From Saprospiraceae bacterium (lineage in GTDB: Bacteria; Bacteroidota; Bacteroidia; Chitinophagales; Saprospiraceae), in NCBI GenBank assembly GCA_020628475.1, contig JAHDFB010000036.1, positions 1 to 33,519 of the forward strand: a stretch of 33,519 nucleotides of DNA. The letters run 5' to 3'. The stretch's first letter is position 1. Every line of letters begins with the position of its first letter. Shown piece after piece: positions 14,783 through 23,509 of the stretch. A model generated the notes under the pieces. The model did not search any database and was not told where the DNA came from. It saw nothing but the letters and a program-made list of their open reading frames with translations. The position numbers and the translations under genes are program-made.

Positions 14783-16880
14783 GTCATATAAGTCGTTTCA
14801 GAAACAGGCATTTTCAGTGCGATCTTCAAAAGCGGATCAATCAGGAAATTGGAAATCTCCAGAAGGCTTTCAGTTTGAGGGCGATTATTCTGTTGAAAAG
14901 CCCTTGTTTGCTGCGGGTTTTCCTCATTTCGTTAGTGGCCCTTATGCAAGCATGTATACAGGTAGACCTTGGACGATAAGACAATATGCAGGATTTTCGA
15001 CGGCTGAAAAAAGTAATGCTTTTTATAAAAGAAATTTGGCTCAAGGCCAAAAGGGGTTGTCGGTAGCATTTGATTTGGCTACTCATCGAGGCTATGATAG
15101 TGATCATCCAAGGGTTTCAGGTGATATTGGAATGGCCGGCGTGGCAATTGATTCGATAGAGGATATGAAAATTTTGTTTCAAGGAATTCCTCTCGATAAA
15201 ATGTCCGTCTCCATGACCATGAATGGAGCGGTTATTCCCATAATGGCTTTTTTTATCGCTAATGCGGAAGAAATGGGTGTTCCGAAGGAGCTATTGGCAG
15301 GAACCATTCAAAATGATATTTTGAAAGAATTTATGGTTCGTAATACCTATATATATCCACCAGCACCTTCGATGAGAATCATATCGGATATTTTTGCCTA
15401 CACCAGTAAATACTTGCCAAAATTTAACTCGATATCGATCAGTGGATATCATATGCATGAGGCAGGAGCTCCAGCCGATTTGGAATTGGCATATACATTG
15501 GCAGATGGAATGGAATATATTCGTGCCGGTATAAAGGCAGGATTGAAGGTTGATGATTTTGTGCCGAGATTTAGTTTTTTCTGGGGAATCGGTATGCATT
15601 TCTATGTAGAAATTGCCAAAATGCGTGCTGGAAGAAAACTTTGGGCTGAATTGGTGGCACAATTTAAGCCTGAAAAGGCAAAATCCATGTCATTGAGGAC
15701 ACATTGTCAAACCTCTGGATATAGTTTGACAGAACAAGATCCATATAATAATATAGCTCGAACAGTCATTGAGGCTACGGCAGCTGCATTTGGTGGGACT
15801 CAATCGTTACATACGAATTCTTTGGATGAAGCGATTGCTTTACCGTCCGATTATTCAGCAAAGATCGCGAGAGAAACACAAAAGTACCTACAGCAAAATA
15901 CGGATATTACGAAGTATGTGGACCCTTGGGCAGGCTCGGAACATATAGAATACTTGACGGATTTATTATATCAAAATGCTAAAAAGTATATTGATGAGAT
16001 TGAGCAGCTTGGAGGTATGGTTCAGGCTATCGAAAAAGGTATACCTAAGTTGCGAATAGAGGAAGCGGCAACAAGAAGACAAGCACAAATTGATGCGGGA
16101 GCATTGAAGATAGTTGGGTTGAATGTATTCGGTTTAGAGGATGAAGAACAATTAGAGACCTTGGAAGTAGACAATGAATTGGTCCGAAATAGTCAAATTG
16201 CTCGTATTAAGCGATTGAAAGAAGATCGTGATGAAGCGGCGGTTCAAGATTCGTTGCGCCAATTAATTGAAGTGGCTACAAGTCAATCGGGAAACTTGTT
16301 GGAGGCGGCGGTAGAATGTGCCAGATTTCGAGCAACTTTGGGAGAAATTTCTGATGCATTGGAGTCTGTATTTGGGAGATATTCGGCTCCGACTAATGTG
16401 GTTTCAGGTGTTTATAAAGCGGAAATGAAAAATAATGAAAAGGTTACGATTGCTCGAGCGGCGTCCGATCGCTTTGCCAGTAAATTTGGACGTAGACCAA
16501 GAATCATGATTGCCAAGTTGGGGCAAGACGGACATGATCGAGGAGCAAAAGTGGTGGCTACAAGTTTTGCTGATATTGGCTTTGATGTGGACATAGGTCC
16601 TCTTTTTCAAACACCTGAAGAAGCGGCAAAACAAGCCATGGAAAACGACGTGCATATATTGGGAATATCTTCTCTAGCAGCTGGACATAAGCGCCTTGTC
16701 CCTGATACCATAAAGGCATTAAAAGCCTTGGATTGTGCGCACATTTTGGTTGTTGTTGGTGGTGTCATTCCGCAAAAAGACTATAGCTTTTTATTTGATG
16801 CTGGTGTAGCGGCTGTATTTGGTCCTGGTACGGTTATTTCTGAGGCTGCGACTTCTTTACTGGAGTTAATGTTGGATTAA
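14775..16880 (+). CDS. mcmA: Methylmalonyl-CoA mutase, catalytic and cobalamin-binding chain
   Basis: Cytosolic B12 enzyme interconverting succinyl-CoA and (R)-methylmalonyl-CoA. 701 residues from ATG 14775 ([15 protein letters not shown]). The N-terminal TIM barrel has [37 protein letters not shown], the [12 protein letters not shown] loop and [19 protein letters not shown]; the C-terminal B12 domain has the lower-ligand motif GQDGHDRG (DxHxxG) and GGVIPQKDY. Length is typical of the large subunit. The frame is open upstream to 14703 inside the GT2 gene, but only MPKS starts like the family. The 8-base overlap with GT2 is unusual because the functions are unrelated. The small subunit and epimerase are not in the window. 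Confidence 0.95.
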   Translation: MPKSYKSFQKQAFSVRSSKADQSGNWKSPEGFQFEGDYSVEKPLFAAGFPHFVSGPYASMYTGRPWTIRQYAGFSTAEKSNAFYKRNLAQGQKGLSVAFDLATHRGYDSDHPRVSGDIGMAGVAIDSIEDMKILFQGIPLDKMSVSMTMNGAVIPIMAFFIANAEEMGVPKELLAGTIQNDILKEFMVRNTYIYPPAPSMRIISDIFAYTSKYLPKFNSISISGYHMHEAGAPADLELAYTLADGMEYIRAGIKAGLKVDDFVPRFSFFWGIGMHFYVEIAKMRAGRKLWAELVAQFKPEKAKSMSLRTHCQTSGYSLTEQDPYNNIARTVIEATAAAFGGTQSLHTNSLDEAIALPSDYSAKIARETQKYLQQNTDITKYVDPWAGSEHIEYLTDLLYQNAKKYIDEIEQLGGMVQAIEKGIPKLRIEEAATRRQAQIDAGALKIVGLNVFGLEDEEQLETLEVDNELVRNSQIARIKRLKEDRDEAAVQDSLRQLIEVATSQSGNLLEAAVECARFRATLGEISDALESVFGRYSAPTNVVSGVYKAEMKNNEKVTIARAASDRFASKFGRRPRIMIAKLGQDGHDRGAKVVATSFADIGFDVDIGPLFQTPEEAAKQAMENDVHILGISSLAAGHKRLVPDTIKALKALDCAHILVVVGGVIPQKDYSFLFDAGVAAVFGPGTVISEAATSLLELMLD

Positions 16881-16894
16881 TTAAAGAAAACATA

Positions 16895-16917
16895 CGAACA
16901 TTTGTTCGCTTTTTTTT
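16895..16917 (+). terminator. Rho-independent terminator after methylmalonyl-CoA mutase
   Basis: CGAACA (16895-16900), loop TT, TGTTCG (16903-16908), then CT and a run of seven or more T. The T-run leads into the -33 box of the next promoter. The same palindrome would also suit a TetR-type operator just upstream of paaA. Confidence 0.65.
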
Positions 16918-16945
16918 GTTTAGTGCGTATATGCGTTTAACTTTG
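16915..16945 (+). promoter_or_regulatory. Consensus Bacteroidota promoter of the paa operon
   Basis: TTTG (16915-16918), exactly 19 bases, TAACTTTG (16938-16945): a full match to TTTG-N19-TAnnTTTG. Transcription should start near 16952, so the ATG at 16947 cannot be the paaA start. Confidence 0.8.
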
Positions 16946-16991
16946 AATGCAGATGCGGGTATCTTCCCTACTTTCTAATAAATATATTGTT

Positions 16992-17936
16992 ATGGAAAAT
17001 TCAATGGCTGATAAGTTTCAACAAAAGATTGATGATGATATCAGAATAGAACCTAGAGATTGGATGCCGGAGGCATACAGGAAGACATTGATTCGTCAGA
17101 TTAGTCAGCATGCTCACTCCGAGATTGTTGGGATGTTGCCAGAAGGCAATTGGATAACTCGAGCACCGAATTTGAGAAGAAAGGTAGCTTTATTGGCTAA
17201 GGTTCAAGATGAGGCGGGTCATGGTTTGTATCTCTATTCTGCTTGTGAAACTTTGGGCGTAAGCCGAGATGAATTGATCAATCAGTTACATACGGGTAAA
17301 GCGAAGTATTCTAGTATATTTAATTATCCTACGATTACTTGGGCAGATATTGGAACGATCGGTTGGTTAGTGGACGGTGCTGCGATCATGAATCAAGTAC
17401 CATTATGTCGGTGTAGTTACGGTCCGTATGCACGAGCTATGGTCAAAGTATGTAAGGAAGAAAGTTTCCATCAAAGACAAGGATTTGAGATTCTTCTTAC
17501 CTTAAGTAAGGGGACGGAAGCACAACGTCAAATGTTACAAGACTCCGTTAATCGTTGGTGGTGGCCTTCTATGATGATGTTTGGTCCAAATGATGCGGAT
17601 TCTCCGCATTCGGCGCAGTCCATGGCATGGAAAATTAAACGATTTTCAAATGATGAATTGCGACAGCGATTTGTAGATATGTGTGTAGATCAAGCAAAAA
17701 TATTGAATGTAACACTGCCAGATCCTGATTTGAAATGGAATGAAGAACGAGGACATTATGATTATGGGCCGATAGATTGGGACGAATTTTGGAATGTAGT
17801 TAAAGGAAATGGGCCGTGTAATAGAGATCGTATTGAGACACGTGTCAATGCTTATGAAAAAGGAGCTTGGGTTCGAGAAGCAGCGAGTGCTTATGCCGAA
17901 AAACAAGCAAGTAAAAAAGCAATTCAGGTTGCATAA
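16992..17936 (+). CDS. paaA: Phenylacetyl-CoA 1,2-epoxidase subunit A (diiron catalytic subunit)
   Basis: Catalytic subunit of the multicomponent oxygenase that epoxidises the ring of phenylacetyl-CoA. 314 residues from ATG 16992 ([13 protein letters not shown]); the ATG at 16947 sits next to the promoter and is rejected. Ferritin-like diiron ligands can be placed: Glu44 (HSEIVG), Glu74 and His77 (QDEAGHG), and the second site EESFHQRQG; the [10 protein letters not shown] stretch is characteristic of PaaA. First gene of paaABCD, 11 bases before paaB. A terminator and promoter directly upstream make this an independent unit. Confidence 0.95.
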   Translation: MENSMADKFQQKIDDDIRIEPRDWMPEAYRKTLIRQISQHAHSEIVGMLPEGNWITRAPNLRRKVALLAKVQDEAGHGLYLYSACETLGVSRDELINQLHTGKAKYSSIFNYPTITWADIGTIGWLVDGAAIMNQVPLCRCSYGPYARAMVKVCKEESFHQRQGFEILLTLSKGTEAQRQMLQDSVNRWWWPSMMMFGPNDADSPHSAQSMAWKIKRFSNDELRQRFVDMCVDQAKILNVTLPDPDLKWNEERGHYDYGPIDWDEFWNVVKGNGPCNRDRIETRVNAYEKGAWVREAASAYAEKQASKKAIQVA

Positions 17937-17947
17937 AACAAATAAAT

Positions 17948-18229
17948 ATGAATGATTGGCCTTTATGGGAGGTATTTATAAGAAGTAAAGCCGGGTTGCA
18001 TCATAGACATGTGGGTAGCCTTCATGCAAGTGATGAAGCAATGGCTTTAGAAAATGCCAGAGATGTGTACTGTCGAAGAATGGAAGGTGTCAGTATTTGG
18101 ATTGTTAAATCTGAAGAAATCGTAGCGAATAATCCCGAAAATAGTGAAGCTCTATTTGATCCAGCTGAAAATAAGATTTACAGACATCCTACTTTTTACG
18201 ATTTACCGGATAATCTAAAACATATGTAA
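17948..18229 (+). CDS. paaB: Phenylacetyl-CoA 1,2-epoxidase subunit B
   Basis: 93 residues, the family's normal size. Small non-catalytic structural subunit that bridges PaaAC heterodimers. Visible: WPLWEVFIRSKAGLHHRHVG, the helix DEAMALENARDVYCRR and SIWIVKSEEI. The stop overlaps the paaC start by one base (TAATG). Confidence 0.93.
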   Translation: MNDWPLWEVFIRSKAGLHHRHVGSLHASDEAMALENARDVYCRRMEGVSIWIVKSEEIVANNPENSEALFDPAENKIYRHPTFYDLPDNLKHM

Positions 18230-18987
18230 TGGCGATTCATTGTAACCCTTTATTACATCAGTTTATTTTACAACTTGCTGATAATGCATTGGTTCTCGGA
18301 CATCGAATATCGGAATGGTGTGGACATGGTCCAGTATTAGAGCAGGATATCGCATTAGCAAATATAGCGCTCGATCACATCGGTCAGGCTAGAATGTACT
18401 ATCAATTGGCTGCTTCTTTTGAAGACGGTGCTACCGAAGATAGTTATCCATATCAACGAGATGTTCGAGGTTTTCGAAATCTACTATTGCTTGAAATGGA
18501 AAACAAAGATTTTGGATATACCTTAACGAGATCTTTCTTTTACGATCAATTTCATTATTTATTGTTGGAAGCAATCATTCAATCTGATCATAAAGCCTTG
18601 AAGGAGATTGCTAGTCAAGCTATCAAAGAGGTTCGTTATCATTGTCGATACTCTTCTGACTGGATGAAACGTTTAGGGGATGGAACAGAAGAAAGTCATC
18701 AGCGTGTTCAGAAGGCTGTGGATGCATTTTATATGTATACGGGAGAATTTTTTATGCCTAGTGCAGCTGATGAATATATGGCCGCTGAATTCAATATCAA
18801 TATTGAATCTATAAAGGAAAAGTGGTTGGAAAATATTCAAGCCGTTTTACAAGAATCTACCTTAGCAATGCCCCAAGACACCTGGTTTCAGAAAGGAGGA
18901 AAAACGGGTGTACATACTGAAAAGTTGGGGTTTTTATTGGCTGAATTGCAATATATTCAAAGGGCCTATCCAAATATGAACTGGTAG
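18229..18987 (+). CDS. paaC: Phenylacetyl-CoA 1,2-epoxidase subunit C
   Basis: 252 residues. Ferritin-like partner of PaaA that stabilises the catalytic subunit. Motifs: LGHRISEWCGHGPVLEQDIA, NIALDHIGQARMYYQLAA, DFGYTLTRSFFYDQFHY, KEVRYHCRYSSDWMKRLGDG, and the C-terminal KTGVHTEKLGFLLAELQYIQ. Length fits PaaC. Start ATG overlaps the paaB stop, and the paaD ATG follows its TAG with no gap. Confidence 0.95.
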   Translation: MAIHCNPLLHQFILQLADNALVLGHRISEWCGHGPVLEQDIALANIALDHIGQARMYYQLAASFEDGATEDSYPYQRDVRGFRNLLLLEMENKDFGYTLTRSFFYDQFHYLLLEAIIQSDHKALKEIASQAIKEVRYHCRYSSDWMKRLGDGTEESHQRVQKAVDAFYMYTGEFFMPSAADEYMAAEFNINIESIKEKWLENIQAVLQESTLAMPQDTWFQKGGKTGVHTEKLGFLLAELQYIQRAYPNMNW

Positions 18988-19479
18988 ATGAATGCGATGA
19001 CAAATCACCGGGATATCTATCAAGTTTTAGAAACAGTACTTGATCCAGAGGTGCCCGTTTTGTCAGTGGTCGATCTCGGAATTGTCCGGAAAGTTCGATT
19101 GGATCGAGGAACTTGGCAGGTCGATATTTGTCCTACATACAGCGGTTGTCCTGCATTGGATGTCATCGCTTTGGATATAAAGGTCGCTTTGGATCAGGCC
19201 GGTTTTGAGAATAGTCAAGTAAATTACGTGCTTGATGAGCCATGGACAACGGATTGGATTTCTGAATCGGGACGCAAAAAACTTAAGGAATATGGTATTG
19301 CTCCTCCTGTGGGATCCCCAGATAAATTAGCGGTCAATCCAGATGATCGAACAGTTCCATGTCCAATTTGTGATTCTACGGATACAGTCATGGTCAGTGC
19401 TTTCGGCTCGACGGCCTGTAAATCACTTTTTAAATGTAATAGCTGTCTAGAACCATTTGATTATTTTAAATGCCATTAA
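18988..19479 (+). CDS. paaD: Phenylacetyl-CoA epoxidase assembly factor PaaD
   Basis: 163 residues. N-terminal MIP18/DUF59-type domain (VLDPEVPVLSVVDLGIVR, CPTYSGCPALDVI) and a C-terminal zinc ribbon with paired Cys (CPICDS, CKSLFKCNSC, ending FKCH). PaaD is thought to mature the iron centres of the complex. No paaE (ferredoxin/FAD reductase), paaK, paaG or paaZ follows: the next gene is unrelated and has its own promoter. Confidence 0.93.
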   Translation: MNAMTNHRDIYQVLETVLDPEVPVLSVVDLGIVRKVRLDRGTWQVDICPTYSGCPALDVIALDIKVALDQAGFENSQVNYVLDEPWTTDWISESGRKKLKEYGIAPPVGSPDKLAVNPDDRTVPCPICDSTDTVMVSAFGSTACKSLFKCNSCLEPFDYFKCH

Positions 19480-19510
19480 TTTAGGCACTCGCCCAATCTA
19501 TCTATCTTTG
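19480..19510 (+). promoter_or_regulatory. Promoter of the DUF4294 gene
   Basis: TTTA (19480-19483), 19 bases, TATCTTTG (19503-19510): one mismatch to the consensus. It starts on the base after the paaD stop and leaves an AT-rich leader of about 98 bases before ATG 19615. Confidence 0.6.
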
Positions 19511-19614
19511 CTATCATAACGAATTTTTAACGCTTTACCTTGGTGTAAAATAATATGCTTTGTGTAACTTAAAGTAATTAATGACCGTTAGAGTAATAGA
19601 TTATACGTCTTAAT

Positions 19615-20262
19615 ATGAAAATGAAATTAATTAGTTCATCATTGGTTTTCAAAGCCCCTAGCTATATCGTAGCTATGTTGCTGGTATTACTGGCTTACGG
19701 TGCAAGTGCGCAGGATGATTATGTTACCAAGCAGATAACCTTTGATGGCAAAATATATACAGCGCTGGTTTCACCAACGGACACGCTGATACTTCAAGAA
19801 TTGGAGGATGTGAGTATTACATCTCCTAGAAGTTTTGAAAATTACGATGAATATAGAAAGTATGTTCGATATCGCAGATACGCGCAGAAGGTATATCCAT
19901 ATGCGGTAGAGGCGATTAAAATATTTAGAGAAGTGGAATATGCCACGAACAACTTAAGTAAACGAAAAAGGAAACGACATATACGCAAGCTATCTCGTGA
20001 GCTGAAAAAAGAATTCAACGATCCACTCAAGAAATTAACCAAAACGCAAGGTTATATTCTTGTAAAAATGATTGAGCGTGAATTAGATACGCCTATGTAT
20101 GATTTGGTAAAAGGATTGAAAGGTGGTTTTACTGCTAGTTATTATAATCAGTTTGGAAAACTCTACGGATACAAATTGAAAAGCGGTTATGTAGAGGGGG
20201 AGGATAAATTATTAGATATCGTTTTACAGGATTTCGATATTTCTCATAAACTACCGAAATAA
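19615..20262 (+). CDS. DUF4294 family exported protein
   Basis: 215 residues. A signal peptide (hydrophobic residues about 15-30, ending GASAQ) is followed by the family pattern: a beta-rich N-terminal part, then a long basic helix region (YRRYAQKVYPYAVEAIKIF, KRKRKRHIRKLSRELKKEF), TQGYILVKMIERE and FGKLYGYKLKSGYVEGEDKL. DUF4294 is a Bacteroidota family of unknown function, and the length is normal. The acidic C-terminus follows a very basic middle, so it may bind an acidic partner. It has its own promoter after paaD and is followed after 16 bases by mvaD. Confidence 0.82.
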   Translation: MKMKLISSSLVFKAPSYIVAMLLVLLAYGASAQDDYVTKQITFDGKIYTALVSPTDTLILQELEDVSITSPRSFENYDEYRKYVRYRRYAQKVYPYAVEAIKIFREVEYATNNLSKRKRKRHIRKLSRELKKEFNDPLKKLTKTQGYILVKMIERELDTPMYDLVKGLKGGFTASYYNQFGKLYGYKLKSGYVEGEDKLLDIVLQDFDISHKLPK

Positions 20263-20278
20263 TTCGCATTTTTGCCCC

Positions 20279-21376
20279 ATGAATATGTACAACGAGCCAA
20301 AATTGATCATTGATTGGGATGATGAGGATAAAGATTACATGTTGAATGGTAGCACTTCTTGGAAGAGTCCATCCAACTTGGCCATCATCAAGTATTGGGG
20401 TAAATATGGAAATCAACTACCTCAAAACGCATCGATCAGTTTGACACTGGATGCGGCTCACACGGAAACAACATTGGAATATTACTACGCGGTACCTGAT
20501 TCCGATTGGATTGAGTTTTATTATGACGATAAGGAGATGCCGGCTTTCGCCCAAAGAATAGAGCGATACTTTGAATCATTGACTGAAATTTTTCCGTTTA
20601 TCAAACAATTTGATTTTAGAATTCATTCTAAAAATTCATTTCCTCATAGTTCTGGAATTGCAAGTTCTGCCTCTGCCATGAGTGCCTTAGCTCTTTGTCT
20701 TTGTGACATGGAAAGGACTTATTTCAGAACCTTGAAAGATGATCAAGATTTTTATAAGAAGGCATCTTATGTGGCGCGATTAGGAAGTGGTTCTGCTGCC
20801 AGATCCGTTCTTCCAGGTTGGGTAGAATGGGGTGAAAATTCTGTGGATGAAAACTTTTCCAATTTGTTTGGAACAAGAGTGACAGAAATTCACGAGTCTT
20901 TTCGGAATATGCGTGATGCCATATTAATAGTCAGCAAGAAGGAAAAATCTGTATCTAGCTCTGCTGGACATCAGCTGATGGAGAATAATGCTTTTGCAGC
21001 TCCTCGGTATCATCAAGCAAACGAACGTCTGGGCATATTGATGAAAGCACTAAAAGAAGGAGATTGGGCAACCTTTGGTAGGATTGCTGAAAATGAAGCC
21101 TTGACACTGCATGCACTTATGATGGCATCGGAGGAATCGTACATTTTGATGGTTCCAAATTCCTTAAAAATGATTGAAGAGATCAGAAAATTCAGGAAAG
21201 AATCGGGTGTTCATGTCTATTTTAGTTTGGATGCAGGACCGAATATTCACTTATTATATCCGGACAATTTTAAAGATGAGGTTCATCGATTTATAAAAGA
21301 TACTTTGCTTGATTTATGTGTAGATGGGCGCATTATTTACGATCAGGTGGGAAAAGGCCCGCAAAAATTAGCTTAA
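20279..21376 (+). CDS. mvaD: Diphosphomevalonate decarboxylase
   Basis: 365 residues. Cytosolic GHMP-family enzyme that uses ATP to decarboxylate mevalonate diphosphate to isopentenyl diphosphate. Seen: WKSPSNLAIIKYWGKYGNQL at the start, the phosphate-binding loop FPHSSGIASSASAMSALAL, RLGSGSAARSVLPGWVEWG and VHVYFSLDAGPNIHLL. That combination is specific for this enzyme and implies a mevalonate route to isoprenoids, which occurs in part of the Bacteroidota; other pathway genes are not in the window. ATG 20279 follows a CATTTTTG box by four bases, so a leaderless start is possible, although the box departs from TAnnTTTG by one base. Confidence 0.92.
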   Translation: MNMYNEPKLIIDWDDEDKDYMLNGSTSWKSPSNLAIIKYWGKYGNQLPQNASISLTLDAAHTETTLEYYYAVPDSDWIEFYYDDKEMPAFAQRIERYFESLTEIFPFIKQFDFRIHSKNSFPHSSGIASSASAMSALALCLCDMERTYFRTLKDDQDFYKKASYVARLGSGSAARSVLPGWVEWGENSVDENFSNLFGTRVTEIHESFRNMRDAILIVSKKEKSVSSSAGHQLMENNAFAAPRYHQANERLGILMKALKEGDWATFGRIAENEALTLHALMMASEESYILMVPNSLKMIEEIRKFRKESGVHVYFSLDAGPNIHLLYPDNFKDEVHRFIKDTLLDLCVDGRIIYDQVGKGPQKLA

Positions 21377-21392
21377 TTTAAACGATACGAAG

Positions 21393-21932
21393 ATGAAATC
21401 ACTGAATAGATTCTGTAATACTGTAGTTTTTTGTATTCTATTTGTGGTTTCTGCTTTTGCACAGGCAACACAGGAACAGGTTCTTATTGATAACCCAGCT
21501 TTCGATAAGACCGTTTCAACCATGATTAAACATTCAATTCCGTTGATCAGTGTTGATGAACTTTCAAAGAATGTAGATCAATATGTCCTTCTAGATGCTC
21601 GTGAAAAGGGTGAATTTCAAGTGTCTCATTTGGAAGGTGCCATTTATGTAGGTTATGACTTTTTTGATGAAAAATTATTAGAGCATATTGATAAAGATGC
21701 TCCGATTGTAGTTTATTGTTCGATTGGTGTACGCTCTGAGAAAATTGGTGAAAAGTTAGTCAATATGGGATTTACCAATGTACAGAATTTATATGGTAGT
21801 ATTTTCGAATGGGCGAATAAAGGCTATCCACTTGTCGATAATGCCGGTTATCCCACTATGAATATCCATGCCTACAATTGGGTATGGGGTAAATGGATGA
21901 CGAATAAGAAGTATCAAAAAGTCTATAAGTAA
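21393..21932 (+). CDS. Exported rhodanese-like protein
   Basis: 179 residues with a signal peptide (FCNTVVFCILFVVSAFAQ), so periplasmic. One rhodanese domain: LISVDELSKNVDQYVLLDAR, FQVSHLEGAIYVGYDF and the active loop VVYCSIGVRSEKIGEKL with the catalytic Cys. The C-terminal segment VDNAGYPTMNIHAYNWVWGK extends past the domain. Likely a sulfurtransferase or sulfur carrier in the periplasm, with the acceptor unknown. It follows mvaD by 16 bases and may share its transcript. Confidence 0.85.
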   Translation: MKSLNRFCNTVVFCILFVVSAFAQATQEQVLIDNPAFDKTVSTMIKHSIPLISVDELSKNVDQYVLLDAREKGEFQVSHLEGAIYVGYDFFDEKLLEHIDKDAPIVVYCSIGVRSEKIGEKLVNMGFTNVQNLYGSIFEWANKGYPLVDNAGYPTMNIHAYNWVWGKWMTNKKYQKVYK

Positions 21933-22067
21933 TTCTATTTTTTGTCAAGATTTCTTCAAAACATTCATCTTTTTTCGATTTTGTCCAATTTTTAAAGGCA
22001 GTCAAACATCCCATTTTTATTGAGGATTGATTTTTTTTTGAAAAAAGTTACGAAATAATGGAACGGA

Positions 22068-22114
22068 ATGATGCCCTCATTACACTAATAATAAAGTGTA
22101 AATCCAGGCATCAT
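22068..22114 (+). promoter_or_regulatory. Two-tier hairpin reaching into the DUF2851 start codon
   Basis: ATGATGCC (22068-22075) pairs with GGCATCAT (22107-22114), enclosing TTACACT (22080-22086), loop AATAATAA, AGTGTAA (22095-22101). The outer stem takes in the first two bases of ATG 22113. Fifteen base pairs in two perfect stems around a small internal loop suggest control of translation, or a protein-binding site. Confidence 0.5.
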
Positions 22115-23399
22115 GAAAGAAGCATTACTCCATTACATATGGAAAACAAAGTCCTTTCCCTTTCTGGCATTAAAAACAACCGAAGGGGATTCTATAACTA
22201 TACAACATTTTGGTTATCACAATAGTAATAGTGGTCCGGACTTTTTAGAAGGGGGGATTCAAATTTCGAATACCCAATGGCGTGGACATATTGAAATACA
22301 TGTTTTGTCATCCGATTGGAATCGTCATGAACACGGTCTGGACGAAGCTTATGATAATGTTATTCTGCATGTTGTTTGGGAAGAAGATGAGATTATTTAC
22401 AGGAAAGATGGTTCGAGAATACCATGTCTGGAGTTGCGAAACTTAATTTCTCCATTGCTACTGCAGCGTTACGAGCGTTTTTCTAAAAGGACGGATCAAA
22501 TTCTTTGTGGAAAGGAGCTGTTACATCGAGATCAATCACTGTTTTTTCTACAGTTGAATCGGATGGCTATAGAACGATTAGAAGAAAAGAGTTTACCACT
22601 TTCACTGGAATTGGAACATACTCATCAAGACTGGTCTCAGTTGTTGTTTTGGGCTATTGCCAAAAGTTTCGGATTAAAAGTGAATGCGAGTGCCATGGAA
22701 TCTTTTGCTCGACGAATACCAATCAATTTAGTATTAAAACATGTCGATCAATTGTTTCAGTTGGAGGCTCTATTCTATGGCCAAGCAGGCATGTTATCTG
22801 CGAATTGGAGAGATGTTTATGCACAGTCGCTTTATAAAGAATATCAATTTTTGCAGAACAAATATGATCTTCAAGCACTATCTGGTAAGGAATGGAAATT
22901 GATGCGTATGCGACCAAGCGCATTTCCAACGATTCGTTTATCTCAGTTAGCTGCTATATATTATAAAAACCCAGATTTACACGCCAAGATTCTATATGCT
23001 CCTAATGTGCATGCATTAAAAGAGTTGTTCGTTGTCTCTGCTTCATCCTATTGGGATAGTCATTATTTGTTTGATCGAAACTCTAAACAGTCTCGCCTAA
23101 AAGTCATTGGTGAATCGACCATTCGATCTATTATTATTAATGGAGTGATACCATTTATGTTTTCCTATGCACGTTATCGCATGGATGATTCCTTACTAGA
23201 TAAAGCGCTTGAATTATTGGAAAGTATGAAAAGTGAGCAGAATAAAATTATAAAGGAATGGAAACGGTACAATATCATCCCTAAGAATGCTTTTGAATCT
23301 CAAGCTTTAATACAATTAAAGAAGCATTATTGTGATCAGAAACGATGTCTTTCTTGTTCTTACGGAAGCCAATTGATTTCGAAGTTAGGAACGATTTAG
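22113..23399 (+). CDS. DUF2851 family protein
   Basis: 428 residues, the usual length for this Bacteroidota family. Start MKEALLHYIWKTKSFPF is typical, followed by NSGPDFLEGGIQISNTQWRG, HIEIHVLSSDWNRHEHGLD, YDNVILHVVWEED and the C-terminal Cys cluster HYCDQKRCLSCSYG. No signal peptide or membrane helix, so cytosolic. The biochemical role is unknown; the acidic and His-rich N-terminal half resembles nuclease-like families only loosely, and I make no functional claim. It lies alone, with a structured leader. Confidence 0.85.
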   Translation: MKEALLHYIWKTKSFPFLALKTTEGDSITIQHFGYHNSNSGPDFLEGGIQISNTQWRGHIEIHVLSSDWNRHEHGLDEAYDNVILHVVWEEDEIIYRKDGSRIPCLELRNLISPLLLQRYERFSKRTDQILCGKELLHRDQSLFFLQLNRMAIERLEEKSLPLSLELEHTHQDWSQLLFWAIAKSFGLKVNASAMESFARRIPINLVLKHVDQLFQLEALFYGQAGMLSANWRDVYAQSLYKEYQFLQNKYDLQALSGKEWKLMRMRPSAFPTIRLSQLAAIYYKNPDLHAKILYAPNVHALKELFVVSASSYWDSHYLFDRNSKQSRLKVIGESTIRSIIINGVIPFMFSYARYRMDDSLLDKALELLESMKSEQNKIIKEWKRYNIIPKNAFESQALIQLKKHYCDQKRCLSCSYGSQLISKLGTI

Positions 23400-23457
23400 C
23401 TGAAAAATGAAATGAATTTGTTCGGACTATATTGGTTGCTAACTGAAGAAAAATACC

Positions 23458-23486
23458 TTTTTAGATGGATGTATTGACTAACTTTG
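23458..23486 (+). promoter_or_regulatory. Promoter of the biotin operon
   Basis: TAACTTTG at 23479-23486 with TTTT at 23458-23461 (spacing 17) as a weak -33 box. The leader before ATG 23510 is about 15-18 bases. No recognisable BirA operator is seen. Confidence 0.6.
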
Positions 23487-23509
23487 CGCCGGTTTAAAAA
23501 TTGATTTTA

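Noticed and set aside
16947..16991. ATG 16947 as paaA start
   Set aside because: It lies one base after the -7 box, before the expected transcription start; PaaA begins normally at 16992.
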